From the NCBI RefSeq assembly GCF_003390915.1, contig NZ_QMEM01000001.1, positions 496,001 to 560,000 of the forward strand: a DNA stretch of 64,000 bases, written 5' to 3'. This document shows, piece by piece, positions 36,645 to 47,729 of the stretch (position 1 is the first letter of the stretch; each line of letters opens with the position of its first letter). This stretch comes from Lewinella sp. IMCC34183 (GTDB lineage Bacteria; Bacteroidota; Bacteroidia; Chitinophagales; Saprospiraceae). The translations under genes and the position numbers were made by a program. The notes beneath the pieces are model-generated. The model saw only the letters and a list, made by a program, of their open reading frames with translations. It ran no database searches and was not told the DNA's origin.

Positions 36645-37406
36645 ATGCCCACCTACGGCCTTATTGGCTACCCCCTCTCCCATTCCTTCAGCCGGGGCTA
36701 CTTCACCGAGAAGTTCGCCGCGCTCGGCATAGCGGCGAGCCACCGCTACCTCAATTTCGAACTCCCATCCGTGGATCAATTCGGGGAAATTCTGGATGAG
36801 TACCCCGATCTGCGCGGCTGTAACGTGACCATCCCTCACAAGCGGGCGATCGTCGGACAATTGGATCACCTCGACCCGGTAGCCGCGCGCATCGGCGCGG
36901 TGAATACCGTGCGGCGCGCGCCCGACGGCACCACTACCGGCTTCAATACGGACTACCTGGGCTTCCGCGACGATCTCCTTCGCCAGCTACGGGCCGGGGG
37001 CCGCCCAAGCGATCTGGCCGGGCAGCACGCGCTCGTACTCGGCACGGGTGGGGCGTCGCTGGCCGTACGGGAGGCATTACGTGAACTGGGGGTCACGCCG
37101 CAGTACGTCAGCCGTACCGCCGGCGCTGATGTCCTGAACTACGGGGATATCACCCCCGACGTATTGGCGGCACACCGGCTTATCATCAACACCACGCCCC
37201 TGGGGATGCATCCCCGGGTAGAGACGGCTCCCGAACTGCCCTACGGGGCACTTACTCCCGATCACTTCTGCTACGATCTGGTGTACAATCCCGCCGAAAC
37301 GCGCTTCATGCAACTGGCCCGGGGCGCGGGCGCAGGTGCGGCGAACGGTCTGGGCATGCTGCACCTGCAAGCCGAGGCCGCCTGGGCTATCTGGAACGGC
37401 GAATAA
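36645..37406 (+). CDS. aroE: Shikimate dehydrogenase
   Basis: 253 aa. NADP-dependent reduction of 3-dehydroshikimate in the aromatic amino acid pathway. Visible: YGLIGYPLSHSFSRGYF at residues 3-19, GCNVTIPHKRAIV (catalytic Lys) near 62, and the nucleotide-binding loop LVLGTGGASLAVREAL near 127. Full length. It is in a possible operon with DUF368 and the esterase. It feeds chorismate to the trp genes 14 kb away, but there is no physical link. Confidence 0.96.
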   Translation: MPTYGLIGYPLSHSFSRGYFTEKFAALGIAASHRYLNFELPSVDQFGEILDEYPDLRGCNVTIPHKRAIVGQLDHLDPVAARIGAVNTVRRAPDGTTTGFNTDYLGFRDDLLRQLRAGGRPSDLAGQHALVLGTGGASLAVREALRELGVTPQYVSRTAGADVLNYGDITPDVLAAHRLIINTTPLGMHPRVETAPELPYGALTPDHFCYDLVYNPAETRFMQLARGAGAGAANGLGMLHLQAEAAWAIWNGE

Positions 37407-37442
37407 TTGCGATATTCCGCGGTTCACTAACCGTCTCCGATT

Positions 37443-39395
37443 GTGCGCCTGCTCACTTTACTGTTTTTGTGTCTCCTCTGCACCTGCCTCCCGGCCCAGG
37501 ACCTTTCCGTGTTTGAGGGCTTTACCGATCACGCGGTGCTCCAGCGAAATATGGACCATCCGATCTGGGGATGGGACCGGCGCAACCGCAAAATCACCCT
37601 CCGACTGGATGAGCAGACCCTGACCACGCGCACCGACCGCGACGGGCGGTGGGAGGCGGTACTCCCCCCTACCCCGGCGGGCGGACCGCATACAATCACG
37701 ATCTCCGACGGCCGCAGTGAGATTACGCTTACGGACCTCTATTTCGGCGACGTATACCTCCTGTCCGGGCAGTCCAACATGGAATGGCGGCTGGCCCAGT
37801 CGGACCCCGACAGCGTCCGCGCGCGCGCCATCGCCGACCCGTTGATCCGGCAGCTGCTTGTTGCCAAAACGTCAGAGAGCAGTCCCGCCGCCCACCTGCC
37901 GGTAGCGGAAGACTGGAAGCCCGGAACGGCCGACGAGCTGGCCGACTTCAGTGGCGTAGGCGCCTATTTCGCGCACTATCTCCGGGAAGGAGGGGTCGCC
38001 GTACCCATCGGGCTCCTGCACTCCAGCTGGGGCGGAAGCAGGATCGAACCCTGGCTGCCAGCGGAGGCCGTGGGCAGCGAGGCAAACGCCGACGCCGCCC
38101 GGCGCCGGGCGGAAGACGAACGGGCCGGTGCGGCCGTAATGGAATTCTACCGCGCCGCCTTCGGTGATACCGACCCGCCCCGGGAAGACCGGGGTACGGA
38201 GCAAGGCTGGCTCGCTGACGCTACCGACCTGACCGGATGGTCCCCAATGGAACTGCCGGGCCTGTGGGAGAGCAAGGGATATACGAATATCGACGGCGTC
38301 TTCTACTTCCGGCGCACCTTCGAACTCACCCCCCAACAGGCAGCAGGGGCCGCGACCCTGTCCCTGGGTCCCATCGACGACAGCGATCTCACCTACCTCA
38401 ACGGCCACGAGATCGGGGCGACCGAAAACGCCTACTCCGAGCCGCGCAGCTACCGCATCCGGGCCGGGGTACTGCGGGCGGGAACGAACCACCTGGCGAT
38501 CCGCGTGACCGACACCGGCGGCGGCGGTGGACTATTCGGATCACCGGATGACCTGTACCTGGAGACCGCGACGGGCGATCGCCTTCCGCTGTCCGGCACC
38601 TACCGGTACCGGATCGGCGCCTTCCGGCCAGGGACGCAGGGGGCCAATCAGGTTCCGACCCTGCTCTACAATGCCATGATCCACCCCCTCGAAGCCTGGC
38701 CCCTGACCGGGGTGCTGTGGTACCAGGGAGAGTCTAACACCGGACCCGCCGATGCGCCCCGCTACGCCGACCAGATGCGAACGCTGGTGGGCGCGTGGCG
38801 CGAACAATTCGCCGCCCCCGACCTGCCCTTCTACTGGGTACAGCTGGCCAACTACATGGACGCTCCCACGAAACCTGACGCCCCCGGCTGGGCCTTGCTG
38901 CGCGAGCAGCAGACCGAGGCCCTGGACGTGCCCCATACCGGACAAGCGGTGATCATCGATATCGGGGAGGCCGGGGACATTCACCCAAAGAACAAGTGGG
39001 AGGTGGGCCGCCGCCTCTCGCTCCACGCGCTGCGCGATATTTACGGCCGCGACGTGCAGGCCAGCAGCCCGGTCGCCGATCGGCTGGAAACGCACGGCCG
39101 GTACGCCACGGTCCACTTCCGCGAAACGGGTGGCGGACTTACGTTAAATCAGGATACGGAAGAGCGGTACCCCCTGGTCAAGTCGTTAGCCGTACAGGAC
39201 GACAGCGGTACCTGGCACTGGGCGGTGGGTACCCTGGACCCTTCCGGAACCGCCGTGACCATACTCAACCCCGCCGAAAGGGAAATTCGCACGGTACGTT
39301 ACGCCTGGTCCGATAATCCGGAGGATGCCAACCTGTTCAGCGCCGAAGGCCTACCGGTCACCCCCTTCGAACTCACCGCCGGCAAAAAACGGTAA
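37443..39395 (+). CDS. Secreted sialate O-acetylesterase-like SGNH esterase
   Basis: 650 aa. Signal peptide from a GTG start (RLLTLLFLCLLCTCLPAQ). The SGNH hydrolase begins at about residue 104 with YLLSGQSNMEWRL (nucleophile Ser). It is interrupted by a beta-sandwich insertion at about 255-380 (WESKGYTNIDGVFYFRRTFEL). The second half has LWYQGESNTG near 425 and the catalytic Asp/His in GDIHPKNKWEVGRRL near 510. This matches 9-O-acetylesterases of Bacteroidota that deacetylate sialic acids or plant and algal glycans. No GH or SusCD partners are adjacent. Confidence 0.9.
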   Translation: MRLLTLLFLCLLCTCLPAQDLSVFEGFTDHAVLQRNMDHPIWGWDRRNRKITLRLDEQTLTTRTDRDGRWEAVLPPTPAGGPHTITISDGRSEITLTDLYFGDVYLLSGQSNMEWRLAQSDPDSVRARAIADPLIRQLLVAKTSESSPAAHLPVAEDWKPGTADELADFSGVGAYFAHYLREGGVAVPIGLLHSSWGGSRIEPWLPAEAVGSEANADAARRRAEDERAGAAVMEFYRAAFGDTDPPREDRGTEQGWLADATDLTGWSPMELPGLWESKGYTNIDGVFYFRRTFELTPQQAAGAATLSLGPIDDSDLTYLNGHEIGATENAYSEPRSYRIRAGVLRAGTNHLAIRVTDTGGGGGLFGSPDDLYLETATGDRLPLSGTYRYRIGAFRPGTQGANQVPTLLYNAMIHPLEAWPLTGVLWYQGESNTGPADAPRYADQMRTLVGAWREQFAAPDLPFYWVQLANYMDAPTKPDAPGWALLREQQTEALDVPHTGQAVIIDIGEAGDIHPKNKWEVGRRLSLHALRDIYGRDVQASSPVADRLETHGRYATVHFRETGGGLTLNQDTEERYPLVKSLAVQDDSGTWHWAVGTLDPSGTAVTILNPAEREIRTVRYAWSDNPEDANLFSAEGLPVTPFELTAGKKR

Positions 39396-39420
39396 GAGCC
39401 GCTTGTCGTAGATTGCCCCC

Positions 39421-40812
39421 TTGGAACTTACCACCTCATACCGGAGCATTTGGAAAGTCAGCATTCCCATAATCATCGGCAGTGCCGCCCAGAACGTGGT
39501 GGCGATGACGGATTCGGTCTTTCTCTACTACCGCAGTGAGGATGACTTTGCCGCCATCGGCTTCGTTGCGGCCTTCTACATCATCGTGGCCGCCATCGGC
39601 TTCGGATTCAGCCGGGGCGGCCAGATTCTGATCGCCCACTACGTCGGCAAGGACAAGCCCGAATCGGTGGGCCGCTCGTTCTACAGTACGGTCTATTTCG
39701 AGTTGGTGCTCGCATTGGCGGTCTTTCTGTTCATGACCTACGGGGCGTACTGGCTTTTTGCCCTGTTTGTCGACACGGACGTTATTTTCTACAAGTCCCT
39801 GGAGTACCTGGATACCCGCAAATGGGGGGTATTCGCGAGTTACCTGGGCGTGGCCTGCATCGCCCTCTACACCGGCATCGCGCGACCCGTTTTTTTGGTG
39901 ATCGATACCGTCATCCTGGCCGTCACGAATATCTTTCTCGACCGGGCCCTCATTTTCGGGATGTACGGTTTTCCGGAGATGGGCATCGCCGGGGCCGGCT
40001 TGGCGAGCACCATTGCGGAGTACGTGGCCCTCATCGTATTCGTGATCTATATGGTCTTCGACCGGCAGAACCGGCAGTACTCCATGGGTAAGCTGCCCGG
40101 CTGGGACCGTAAGCTCATCCGCGAGATCGTCGGGCTCTCGGTGCCGATCGTAGCCATGTCGGTGGTGGGCCTCGGCAGCGGATTCTTCTTCTTCGGGTTG
40201 GTCGAGAACTTCGGGGAACGCGATCTCGCGGTCACCAACATCGTCCGCATCGCCTACCTCATTCTCAGCATACCGACCTGGGGCTTCTGCACCGGGATCA
40301 ATACCCTCGTCAGCTACTTCGTCGGCCGCAACGAACGCTACAAGGTCAAGGTGGTGCTGTGGAAGACCGCCTACCTGTGCCTGGCGGTCACCCTGCTGAT
40401 GGGCCTGCCCATCATTCTGTTTCCGCGGCAGATGCTCTACCCCATTCTCGGCAGCGAGCGGGCCTACCTGATCCAGGCCGCCTACCCGGTCTTCTGGGTA
40501 CTGCTGGGCATCCTGGCCACCTTCAGTTTCGGTAGCATCTTTTTCAACGGGCTCATCGGAGCCGGCCAGACCAAGAAAGCACTGCTCTATCAGAGTATTT
40601 GCGCGGTGGTGTACATGGTGCTGGTCTTCATCGTGGTGCGCAGCGGCTGGGGCAACCTCACCGCCGCCTGGAGCGTCGAGATCGTCTACTGGGTGCTGAT
40701 GTTTATCCTTAGTTACCAGCACTTTCAGCGTGGCCGCTGGCGGACCCACCCGGACCCGCTAAAACATGTGCGGAGTCGTGACAGCCGGGAGGAGGTTCCC
40801 CGGCCCCAGTAA
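39421..40812 (+). CDS. MATE-family efflux transporter
   Basis: 463 aa, about 12 transmembrane helices. The N-terminal helix reads SIPIIIGSAAQNVVAMTDSVF, the usual MATE pattern (GSAxQ...xTDSxF), with a related second-half segment LSVPIVAMSVVGLGSGFFF near residue 240. The start is TTG at 39421: the first in-frame ATG falls inside helix 1. It exports cationic drugs or metabolites by ion antiport; the substrate is unknown. It begins 25 nt after the esterase. Confidence 0.92.
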   Translation: MELTTSYRSIWKVSIPIIIGSAAQNVVAMTDSVFLYYRSEDDFAAIGFVAAFYIIVAAIGFGFSRGGQILIAHYVGKDKPESVGRSFYSTVYFELVLALAVFLFMTYGAYWLFALFVDTDVIFYKSLEYLDTRKWGVFASYLGVACIALYTGIARPVFLVIDTVILAVTNIFLDRALIFGMYGFPEMGIAGAGLASTIAEYVALIVFVIYMVFDRQNRQYSMGKLPGWDRKLIREIVGLSVPIVAMSVVGLGSGFFFFGLVENFGERDLAVTNIVRIAYLILSIPTWGFCTGINTLVSYFVGRNERYKVKVVLWKTAYLCLAVTLLMGLPIILFPRQMLYPILGSERAYLIQAAYPVFWVLLGILATFSFGSIFFNGLIGAGQTKKALLYQSICAVVYMVLVFIVVRSGWGNLTAAWSVEIVYWVLMFILSYQHFQRGRWRTHPDPLKHVRSRDSREEVPRPQ

Positions 40813-40817
40813 CTAAA

Positions 40818-40848
40818 ACGGGCCGCGCGGAAGATCCGCGCGGCCCGT
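40818..40848. terminator. Bidirectional terminator between MATE gene and atpG
   Basis: Perfect 14-bp stem ACGGGCCGCGCGGA / TCCGCGCGGCCCGT, loop AGA. The minus-strand exit has TTTTAGTTA, so it serves the end of the atp operon best. Confidence 0.8.
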
Positions 40849-40883
40849 ACTGTCTGTAGTAGGCGGTTGTAATCGGTAGTCGA

Positions 40884-41798
40884 CTAGCTTGCTTCCAGGG
40901 CGGCCGCACCACCGACAATCTCGAGGATCTCGTTGGTGATCGCCTCCTGACGTGCTTTATTGTAGCTGATGCGGAGATCACGCAGCAATTCCTGGGCGTT
41001 CTCGGTGGCCTTGTCCATGGCGGTCATCCGCGCGCCATGCTCGGAAGCGTGGGTATCGAGAAGCGCTGCCTGAAACTTGGTTTCTAGGATACTGGGTACC
41101 AGGTACGCCAGGAGTTCTTCCTTACCGGGCTCGAAGATGTAGTCGGCGCGGTAGTGGTGGGCGGGTGCCGCACCCTCCGTAGTGTCTACGTCGGCGAGGA
41201 TCTCTTCTACGGGCAGAAATTGCTCGCTCACGGCGTACTGGACGGCGGCATTCTTGAAACTGGCGTAGGCGATGTACACCTTGTCGTAGCGGTTGACCCG
41301 GAACCGGTCCATGATCAGCTGGGGAACTTCTTTGGTGTTGTCGAAGCTCAGGTCATCGAACAAGGTCTGGAAGTCGTTGATGACGCGTACGTTTTCGCGC
41401 TTACCGTAGTGCTTGCGGAAATACTCCGCGCCCTTACGGCCGATGACGATGATGTCGAGCGAACCGCTGAGCTGCCCCAACTGCTTGATGCTGGACTCGG
41501 CGGCCTTGATCACGTTGGTGTTGAAGGCTCCGGCGAGCCCCCGGTTGGAGGTGACGACCACGACACAGGCATTGACCACCGGCCGCACCTGGTTGAAGGT
41601 GGTGCTGGCGTCGCCTTCCAGGTTGGTGAGGATGTTGCGGAGCATCTCGTCGAGCTTGTCGGCGTAGGGGCGCAACTCCGTGATCGCCTGCTGCGCGCGG
41701 CGCAGCTTGGCGGCGGAGACCATCTTCATCGCGCTGGTGATCTGCTGGGTATTCTTGACCGAGCGGATGCGTTCGCGTACTTCCTTGAGGTTTGCCAT
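40884..41798 (-). CDS. atpG: ATP synthase F1 gamma subunit
   Basis: 304 aa. The central rotor shaft. N-terminal helix ANLKEVRERIRSVKNTQQITSAM and C-terminal helix with TENAQELLRDLRISYNKARQ, ending in the QEAITNEILEIVGG family signature. Last gene of the atpBEFHAG operon. Confidence 0.97.
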   Translation of the reverse strand: MANLKEVRERIRSVKNTQQITSAMKMVSAAKLRRAQQAITELRPYADKLDEMLRNILTNLEGDASTTFNQVRPVVNACVVVVTSNRGLAGAFNTNVIKAAESSIKQLGQLSGSLDIIVIGRKGAEYFRKHYGKRENVRVINDFQTLFDDLSFDNTKEVPQLIMDRFRVNRYDKVYIAYASFKNAAVQYAVSEQFLPVEEILADVDTTEGAAPAHHYRADYIFEPGKEELLAYLVPSILETKFQAALLDTHASEHGARMTAMDKATENAQELLRDLRISYNKARQEAITNEILEIVGGAAALEAS

Positions 41799-41834
41799 GG
41801 GGGAGGGTTAGTGGCCTGCGGTAGGACCGGGTCG

Positions 41835-43421
41835 TTACTTCTTAAACTGCGGGGTGAGTTCCTTTGCCAGGGACTCCAGCTTCTGCAAGTCCTCGTCCTG
41901 GTACTTCTTCGCGCGGAAGTTTTCCAGTACTTCGGGGTACTTGCGGCCGAGCTCGCCGAGGTAGAGGCTCTCGAATTCCTTCACGCGCTCGACGGGCACG
42001 TCGCGCATCAGGTTCTTGGTGCCGAGGTAGATGATGGCGACCTGCTTTTCTACCGGTACGGGGCTGTACTGGGGTTGCTTCAGGATCTCCACGTTACGCT
42101 TACCCTTGTCGAGGATGGCCATCGTGGAGGCGTCCAGATCGGAGCCGAACTTAGAGAAGGCCTCGAGTTCCCGGTAGGAAGCCTGGTCGAGCTTCAGCGT
42201 ACCCGATACCTTCTTCATGGGCTTGATCTGGGCCGATCCCCCTACCCGCGATACCGATACACCGACGTTGATGGCGGGGCGGATACCGTTGTTGAAGAGG
42301 CTCGATTCGAGGAAGATCTGTCCGTCCGTGATGGAGATCACGTTCGTGGGGATGTAGGCGGAGACATCACCGGCCTGTGTCTCGATGATGGGTAGGGCGG
42401 TTAGCGATCCGCCACCCTTTACGATGCCCGCTTCGCTGAGGCTGGGGGGCAGGTCGTTCATGGTCTGTGCGATGGCGTCGTCGTTGATCACCTTGGCGGC
42501 GCGCTCCAGGAGGCGGCTGTGGAGGTAGAAGACGTCACCGGGGTAAGCCTCGCGTCCCGGGGGGCGACGGAGCAGGAGGGAAACCTCGCGGTAGGCAACG
42601 GCCTGCTTCGAGAGGTCATCGTAGACGATCAGTGCGGGACGACCGGTATCGCGGAAGTACTCCCCGATGGCCGCACCGGCGAAGGGAGCGTAGAACTGCA
42701 GCGGCGCGGGCTCGGAAGCGGAAGCCGCAACGATGATGGAGTAATCCATGGCACCGTTCTCCTCCAGGGTCTTGGCGATCTGGGCTACGGTGGAGGCCTT
42801 CTGGCCACAGGCTACGTAGATGCAGTAGACGGGCTCACCGCGCTCGTAGAACTCGCGCTGGTTGATGATGGTGTCCACGGCGATGGCCGACTTACCGGTC
42901 TGGCGGTCACCGATGATGAGCTCCCGCTGGCCGCGGCCGATGGGAATCATGGCGTCGATAGCCTTTACACCGGTCTGCAGCGGCTCGTTCACCGGCTGAC
43001 GGTAAATAACACCGGGGGCCTTACGCTCCAGGGGCATGTTGTAGGTGGTACCGGCGATGTCGCCTTTACCGTCGATGGGCTGACCCAGGGCGTTGACCAC
43101 TCGACCGACGAGGCCTTCGCCGACCTGGATCGAGGCGATACGGCCGGTCCGCGAAACGCGGCTGCCCTCGTGGATACCGGTGGGCGTACCCATGAGAACG
43201 ACACCTACGTTATCCTCCTCCAGGTTGAGAACGATAGCTTCGGTACCGGTTTCGAAGGTGACCAGCTCACCGGCCTGTGCGTTGTTGAGTCCGTATACAC
43301 GGGCAATTCCGTCACCGACCTGCAGTACGGTGCCGTACTCCTCCAGCTCGGTGGCCGTATCGAATCCCGAAAGCTGTTGCTTCAGGATTGCGGAGATTTC
43401 GTCAGGTTTTACGTCAGCCAT
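41835..43421 (-). CDS. atpA: ATP synthase F1 alpha subunit
   Basis: 528 aa, non-catalytic nucleotide-binding subunit. P-loop [14 protein letters not shown] near residue 172, and the ATP synthase alpha/beta signature around [15 protein letters not shown] near 370. The length is normal. It is separated from atpH by 75 nt and from atpG by 36 nt. Confidence 0.98.
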   Translation of the reverse strand: MADVKPDEISAILKQQLSGFDTATELEEYGTVLQVGDGIARVYGLNNAQAGELVTFETGTEAIVLNLEEDNVGVVLMGTPTGIHEGSRVSRTGRIASIQVGEGLVGRVVNALGQPIDGKGDIAGTTYNMPLERKAPGVIYRQPVNEPLQTGVKAIDAMIPIGRGQRELIIGDRQTGKSAIAVDTIINQREFYERGEPVYCIYVACGQKASTVAQIAKTLEENGAMDYSIIVAASASEPAPLQFYAPFAGAAIGEYFRDTGRPALIVYDDLSKQAVAYREVSLLLRRPPGREAYPGDVFYLHSRLLERAAKVINDDAIAQTMNDLPPSLSEAGIVKGGGSLTALPIIETQAGDVSAYIPTNVISITDGQIFLESSLFNNGIRPAINVGVSVSRVGGSAQIKPMKKVSGTLKLDQASYRELEAFSKFGSDLDASTMAILDKGKRNVEILKQPQYSPVPVEKQVAIIYLGTKNLMRDVPVERVKEFESLYLGELGRKYPEVLENFRAKKYQDEDLQKLESLAKELTPQFKK

Positions 43422-43496
43422 GGTTATATGATCTTGTAGTATAGATTGATGGGCCGGCTGAAAAGGTCAACCCGGCCGGAGGGACGGCCGCGGGGG

Positions 43497-44069
43497 CTAG
43501 CCGGCCAGTTGAGTTTGGTAAAGATTGGGTTTGCGCAGCTCGTCCTTCATATTCTTAAGCTTGTGCGCGACGCTGGCGTCGTAGACTTGCCCGTCGAATT
43601 CCAGGATGAAGCCACCGATCAGCTCGGGGTCGATCTGCGTGTGCAGCTCGATCTCGGATTCGGTCTTGCCGCCGCTGATGAGCTCCTGCTTGATGGCGCT
43701 GAGGGTTTCGGCGGAAAGGGGGGCAGCGCTGGTGAGCGTCACCGTGGAGATGTTCTTCAGCCGCTTGTACTGCTCGTTGAATTCCCGGAGGATGCCAAGC
43801 ATGTCTACTTCCCGCCCTTTGTCGATGAGCAGTTTTACGTAGAGCCGGGTCAGCTGGTCGGCGTTGGCCCGCTCGAGGAGCTGGGTCAGTACCGCCTGTT
43901 TCTTGCTGGGGGCCACCACGGGGCTGGTCAGCAGCAGGGCGAAGTCGCGGTTGGCGCCCATGGCCAGCAGGGTATCCACGTCGGCCTTGATCTCCTCCAG
44001 CTGATTGCGTTCCTGGGCGAGTTCGATAAGGGACTGAGCGTAGCGTGCCGCTACTCGGGGATTGGTCAT
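43497..44069 (-). CDS. atpH: ATP synthase F1 delta subunit (OSCP)
   Basis: 190 aa. Connects F1 to the peripheral stalk. N-terminal RVAARYAQSLIELAQERNQL, and the C-terminal signature ELIGGFILEFDGQVYDASV near 150. It lies 7 nt after atpF. Confidence 0.96.
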   Translation of the reverse strand: MTNPRVAARYAQSLIELAQERNQLEEIKADVDTLLAMGANRDFALLLTSPVVAPSKKQAVLTQLLERANADQLTRLYVKLLIDKGREVDMLGILREFNEQYKRLKNISTVTLTSAAPLSAETLSAIKQELISGGKTESEIELHTQIDPELIGGFILEFDGQVYDASVAHKLKNMKDELRKPNLYQTQLAG

Positions 44070-44076
44070 GGGTGGC

Positions 44077-44589
44077 TTAGTTTAGGTCGCGAACCAGTTC
44101 GCGTACGAAAGCTTCCTGGTTGGCGTCGCTTTTGAGGTCCTTCTGCAGGATCTTTTCGGCGATCTCGATCGCCATGGTGCCTACTTCCTTCTTCAGGTCG
44201 ACCATGGCGGCCTTGCGCATATTATCGATGTCGCGCTTGGCGTCGCTGGCCACTTTCTGGGCGGCCTCGCGGGCTTCGTTCTTCGCGGCGGAGATCATCT
44301 CCTTACTCTGCTTTTCGGCTTCGCCGATGATGCGGGTCCGCTCTTCGCGGGCCTCGATCAGTAGGCGCTGGTTTTCGTCGGCCTGGGCCTGCATCTCCTC
44401 ACGGGCGCGCTTGGCCTCGTCGATGCTGGTCTGGATTTCCTCGTCGCGACGGCGCAGGGCCTTTTGGATGGGTTCCCAGGCCAGGCGGCCGAGAATGAAG
44501 TACAGCGCGAGGAAGATAATGACGGTCCAGAAGATCAATCCGAGATCGGGCTTCAGCACGTTGAAATCGACGAGTAGGAGCGTAGACAT
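44077..44589 (-). CDS. atpF: ATP synthase F0 b subunit
   Basis: 170 aa peripheral stalk subunit. Membrane helix at about residues 13-33 (GLIFWTVIIFLALYFILG), then a long charged coiled coil (REEMQAQADENQRLLIEARE onward). It follows atpE after 107 nt that contain a 12-bp hairpin. Confidence 0.97.
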   Translation of the reverse strand: MSTLLLVDFNVLKPDLGLIFWTVIIFLALYFILGRLAWEPIQKALRRRDEEIQTSIDEAKRAREEMQAQADENQRLLIEAREERTRIIGEAEKQSKEMISAAKNEAREAAQKVASDAKRDIDNMRKAAMVDLKKEVGTMAIEIAEKILQKDLKSDANQEAFVRELVRDLN

Positions 44590-44631
44590 TATATGAGGTT
44601 GTTTAACAACGAATCAGTCAAAGATTAAAGT

Positions 44632-44670
44632 AAGCCGGCAGCGCTGCCAAGCGCAGTTCGCTACCGGCTT
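44632..44670 (-). terminator. Intercistronic hairpin between atpE and atpF
   Basis: 12-bp stem AAGCCGGTAGCG / CGCTGCCGGCTT (one G-U) with a 15-nt loop, preceded by AAA and followed by ACTTTAATCTTTG on the minus strand. It could act as a partial terminator or an RNA-stability element that raises atpE over atpFHAG. Confidence 0.5.
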
Positions 44671-44696
44671 TTGGTGTGGCCTGGACGGCGCCGCTG

Positions 44697-46267
<1,571 letters not shown>

Positions 46268-46304
46268 AAGTTGGGGGGGGTTAAGCAATCCCTCAAATGA
46301 GCCG

Positions 46305-46312
46305 CAAAGGTA
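46305..46312 (-). promoter_or_regulatory. -7 element TACCTTTG (atp operon)
   Basis: Exact TAnnTTTG match 38 nt upstream of the atpB ATG on the minus strand. It is the only clear promoter for atpBEFHAG. Confidence 0.6.
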
Positions 46313-46364
46313 GGCAAATTCCGTTTATCCTGCTAACGTTTGCTAGGTTTTGTATCGGGTGAGT

Positions 46365-46457
46365 TGTAGCGGGTATCTTGTAGCTTGTAGTTTGTAATGG
46401 GTAGTCTGTAGCGGATAGCGGCACTACGCGCTACAAGCTAATCGCTACAGGCTACCC
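46365..46457. repeat. Degenerate GTAGC/TTGTAG repeats with two overlapping hairpins
   Basis: The sequence is a string of variants of TTGTAGCGGGTA. TAGCTTGTAG (46381-46390) pairs perfectly with CTACAAGCTA (46431-46440). GGGTAGTCTGTAGCG (46399-46413) pairs with CGCTACAGGCTACCC (46443-46457) with one mismatch. The arms interleave, so the hairpins exclude each other or form a pseudoknot. It lies between the end of the carboxynorspermidine dehydrogenase gene and the atp promoter. Confidence 0.7.
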
Positions 46458-46464
46458 TCTCCAC

Positions 46465-47670
46465 CTACAATTCCAGGTCAGCGCCGATTTCCTCGTGCCA
46501 TTCCAGCCCGTGCTTGCCCAGTACGTCCAGGAAGGGGTCGGGATTGAATTGCTCCACGTTGAAGACGCCGGCACCTTCCCACTTGCCCTGCAGCAGCATC
46601 ATGGCACCCGTCATGGCGGGTACGCCGGTCGTATAGCTTACGCCCTGGGCGCGGGTTTCCTTAAAGGCCCGTTCGTGGCTGCAGTTGTTCCAGATGTAGT
46701 AGGTCTGCTCCTTGCCGTCCTTGATCCCGCGGATGCGACAGCCGATGCTGGTCTCGCCGCTGTAGCCCTCGCCCAGTCCGCCGGGGTCGGGCAGCACGGT
46801 CTTCAGGAATTCCAGCGGGATGATCTCCGTTCCCTTGTGGTTAACCGGCTCGATGCCCGCCATCCCGATGTTCTGGATCACCCGGAGGTGGGTCAGGTAC
46901 TCGTCGCCGAAGGTCATCCAGAAGCGGGCACGCTTGAGGGTCGGAAAATGCTTCACCAGGCTTTCGAGTTCCTCGTGGTAGAGTACGTAGCTGGGCTTGG
47001 GACCGATGTCCGGGTAATTCAGGTCCTTGCGGATGCTGAAGGCCGGTATCTCTACCCACTCCCCGTTCTCGTAGTACTTCCCGGGCTGGGTGATCTCGCG
47101 GATGTTGATCTCGGGATTAAAGTTGGTCGCGAAGGCCTTGCCGTGGTCGCCGGCGTTGGCGTCGACGATGTCCAGGTAATGGATCTCGTCGAAGATGTGG
47201 GCCGCCGCGCGGGCCGTAAAGATGCTCGTGACGCCGGGGTCGAAGCCGCAGCCCAGGACCGCCGTCAGCCCCGCGGCCTTGAACTTGTCGTGGTAGGCCC
47301 ACTGGTGGCTGTACTCGAACTTGGCCTCCTCCTTCGGCTCGTAGTTGGCGGTATCCAGGTAGTGTACCCCCGCTTCCAGGCAGGCGTCCATGATGGTGAG
47401 GTCCTGGTAGGGCAGCGCCACGTGGATCACCATGGTGGGATCGTAGTCCCGGATCAGCTGCGTGAGGGCGGGTACGTCCTCGGCGTCGATCGCTGCGGTG
47501 GTGATATTATCGTATCCCAGGTCCTTCTTGATGTCGGCGGCGATCTCGTCGCACTTGCTCCGCGTGCGACTGGCGAGCATGAATTCTGAAAAGACTTCGG
47601 GGTATTCGGCGCATTTATAGGCTACGACGCGGCCGACGCCGCCGGCGCCGATAATAAGGACTCTAGACAT
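46465..47670 (-). CDS. Carboxynorspermidine dehydrogenase (saccharopine dehydrogenase family)
   Basis: 401 aa, matching the length of the Vibrio enzyme that makes carboxy(nor)spermidine from aspartate semialdehyde and a diamine using NADPH. Visible: Rossmann start VLIIGAGGVGRVVAYK at residues 4-19, VHYLDTANYEP near 108, LGCGFDPGVTSIFTA near 140, and DANAGDHGKAFATNF near 170. The C-terminal VSYTTGVPAMTGAMMLLQGKW and FNPDPFLDVL are characteristic of this subgroup. The partner decarboxylase is not in the window. A polyamine role is therefore inferred from the family. Confidence 0.9.
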   Translation of the reverse strand: MSRVLIIGAGGVGRVVAYKCAEYPEVFSEFMLASRTRSKCDEIAADIKKDLGYDNITTAAIDAEDVPALTQLIRDYDPTMVIHVALPYQDLTIMDACLEAGVHYLDTANYEPKEEAKFEYSHQWAYHDKFKAAGLTAVLGCGFDPGVTSIFTARAAAHIFDEIHYLDIVDANAGDHGKAFATNFNPEINIREITQPGKYYENGEWVEIPAFSIRKDLNYPDIGPKPSYVLYHEELESLVKHFPTLKRARFWMTFGDEYLTHLRVIQNIGMAGIEPVNHKGTEIIPLEFLKTVLPDPGGLGEGYSGETSIGCRIRGIKDGKEQTYYIWNNCSHERAFKETRAQGVSYTTGVPAMTGAMMLLQGKWEGAGVFNVEQFNPDPFLDVLGKHGLEWHEEIGADLEL

Positions 47671-47729
47671 TCCGTGGTTTTTTGGTGGCTAACGTGCGGC
47701 GGGGCCGCAGGTGCAAGGTTACCCTAAAT

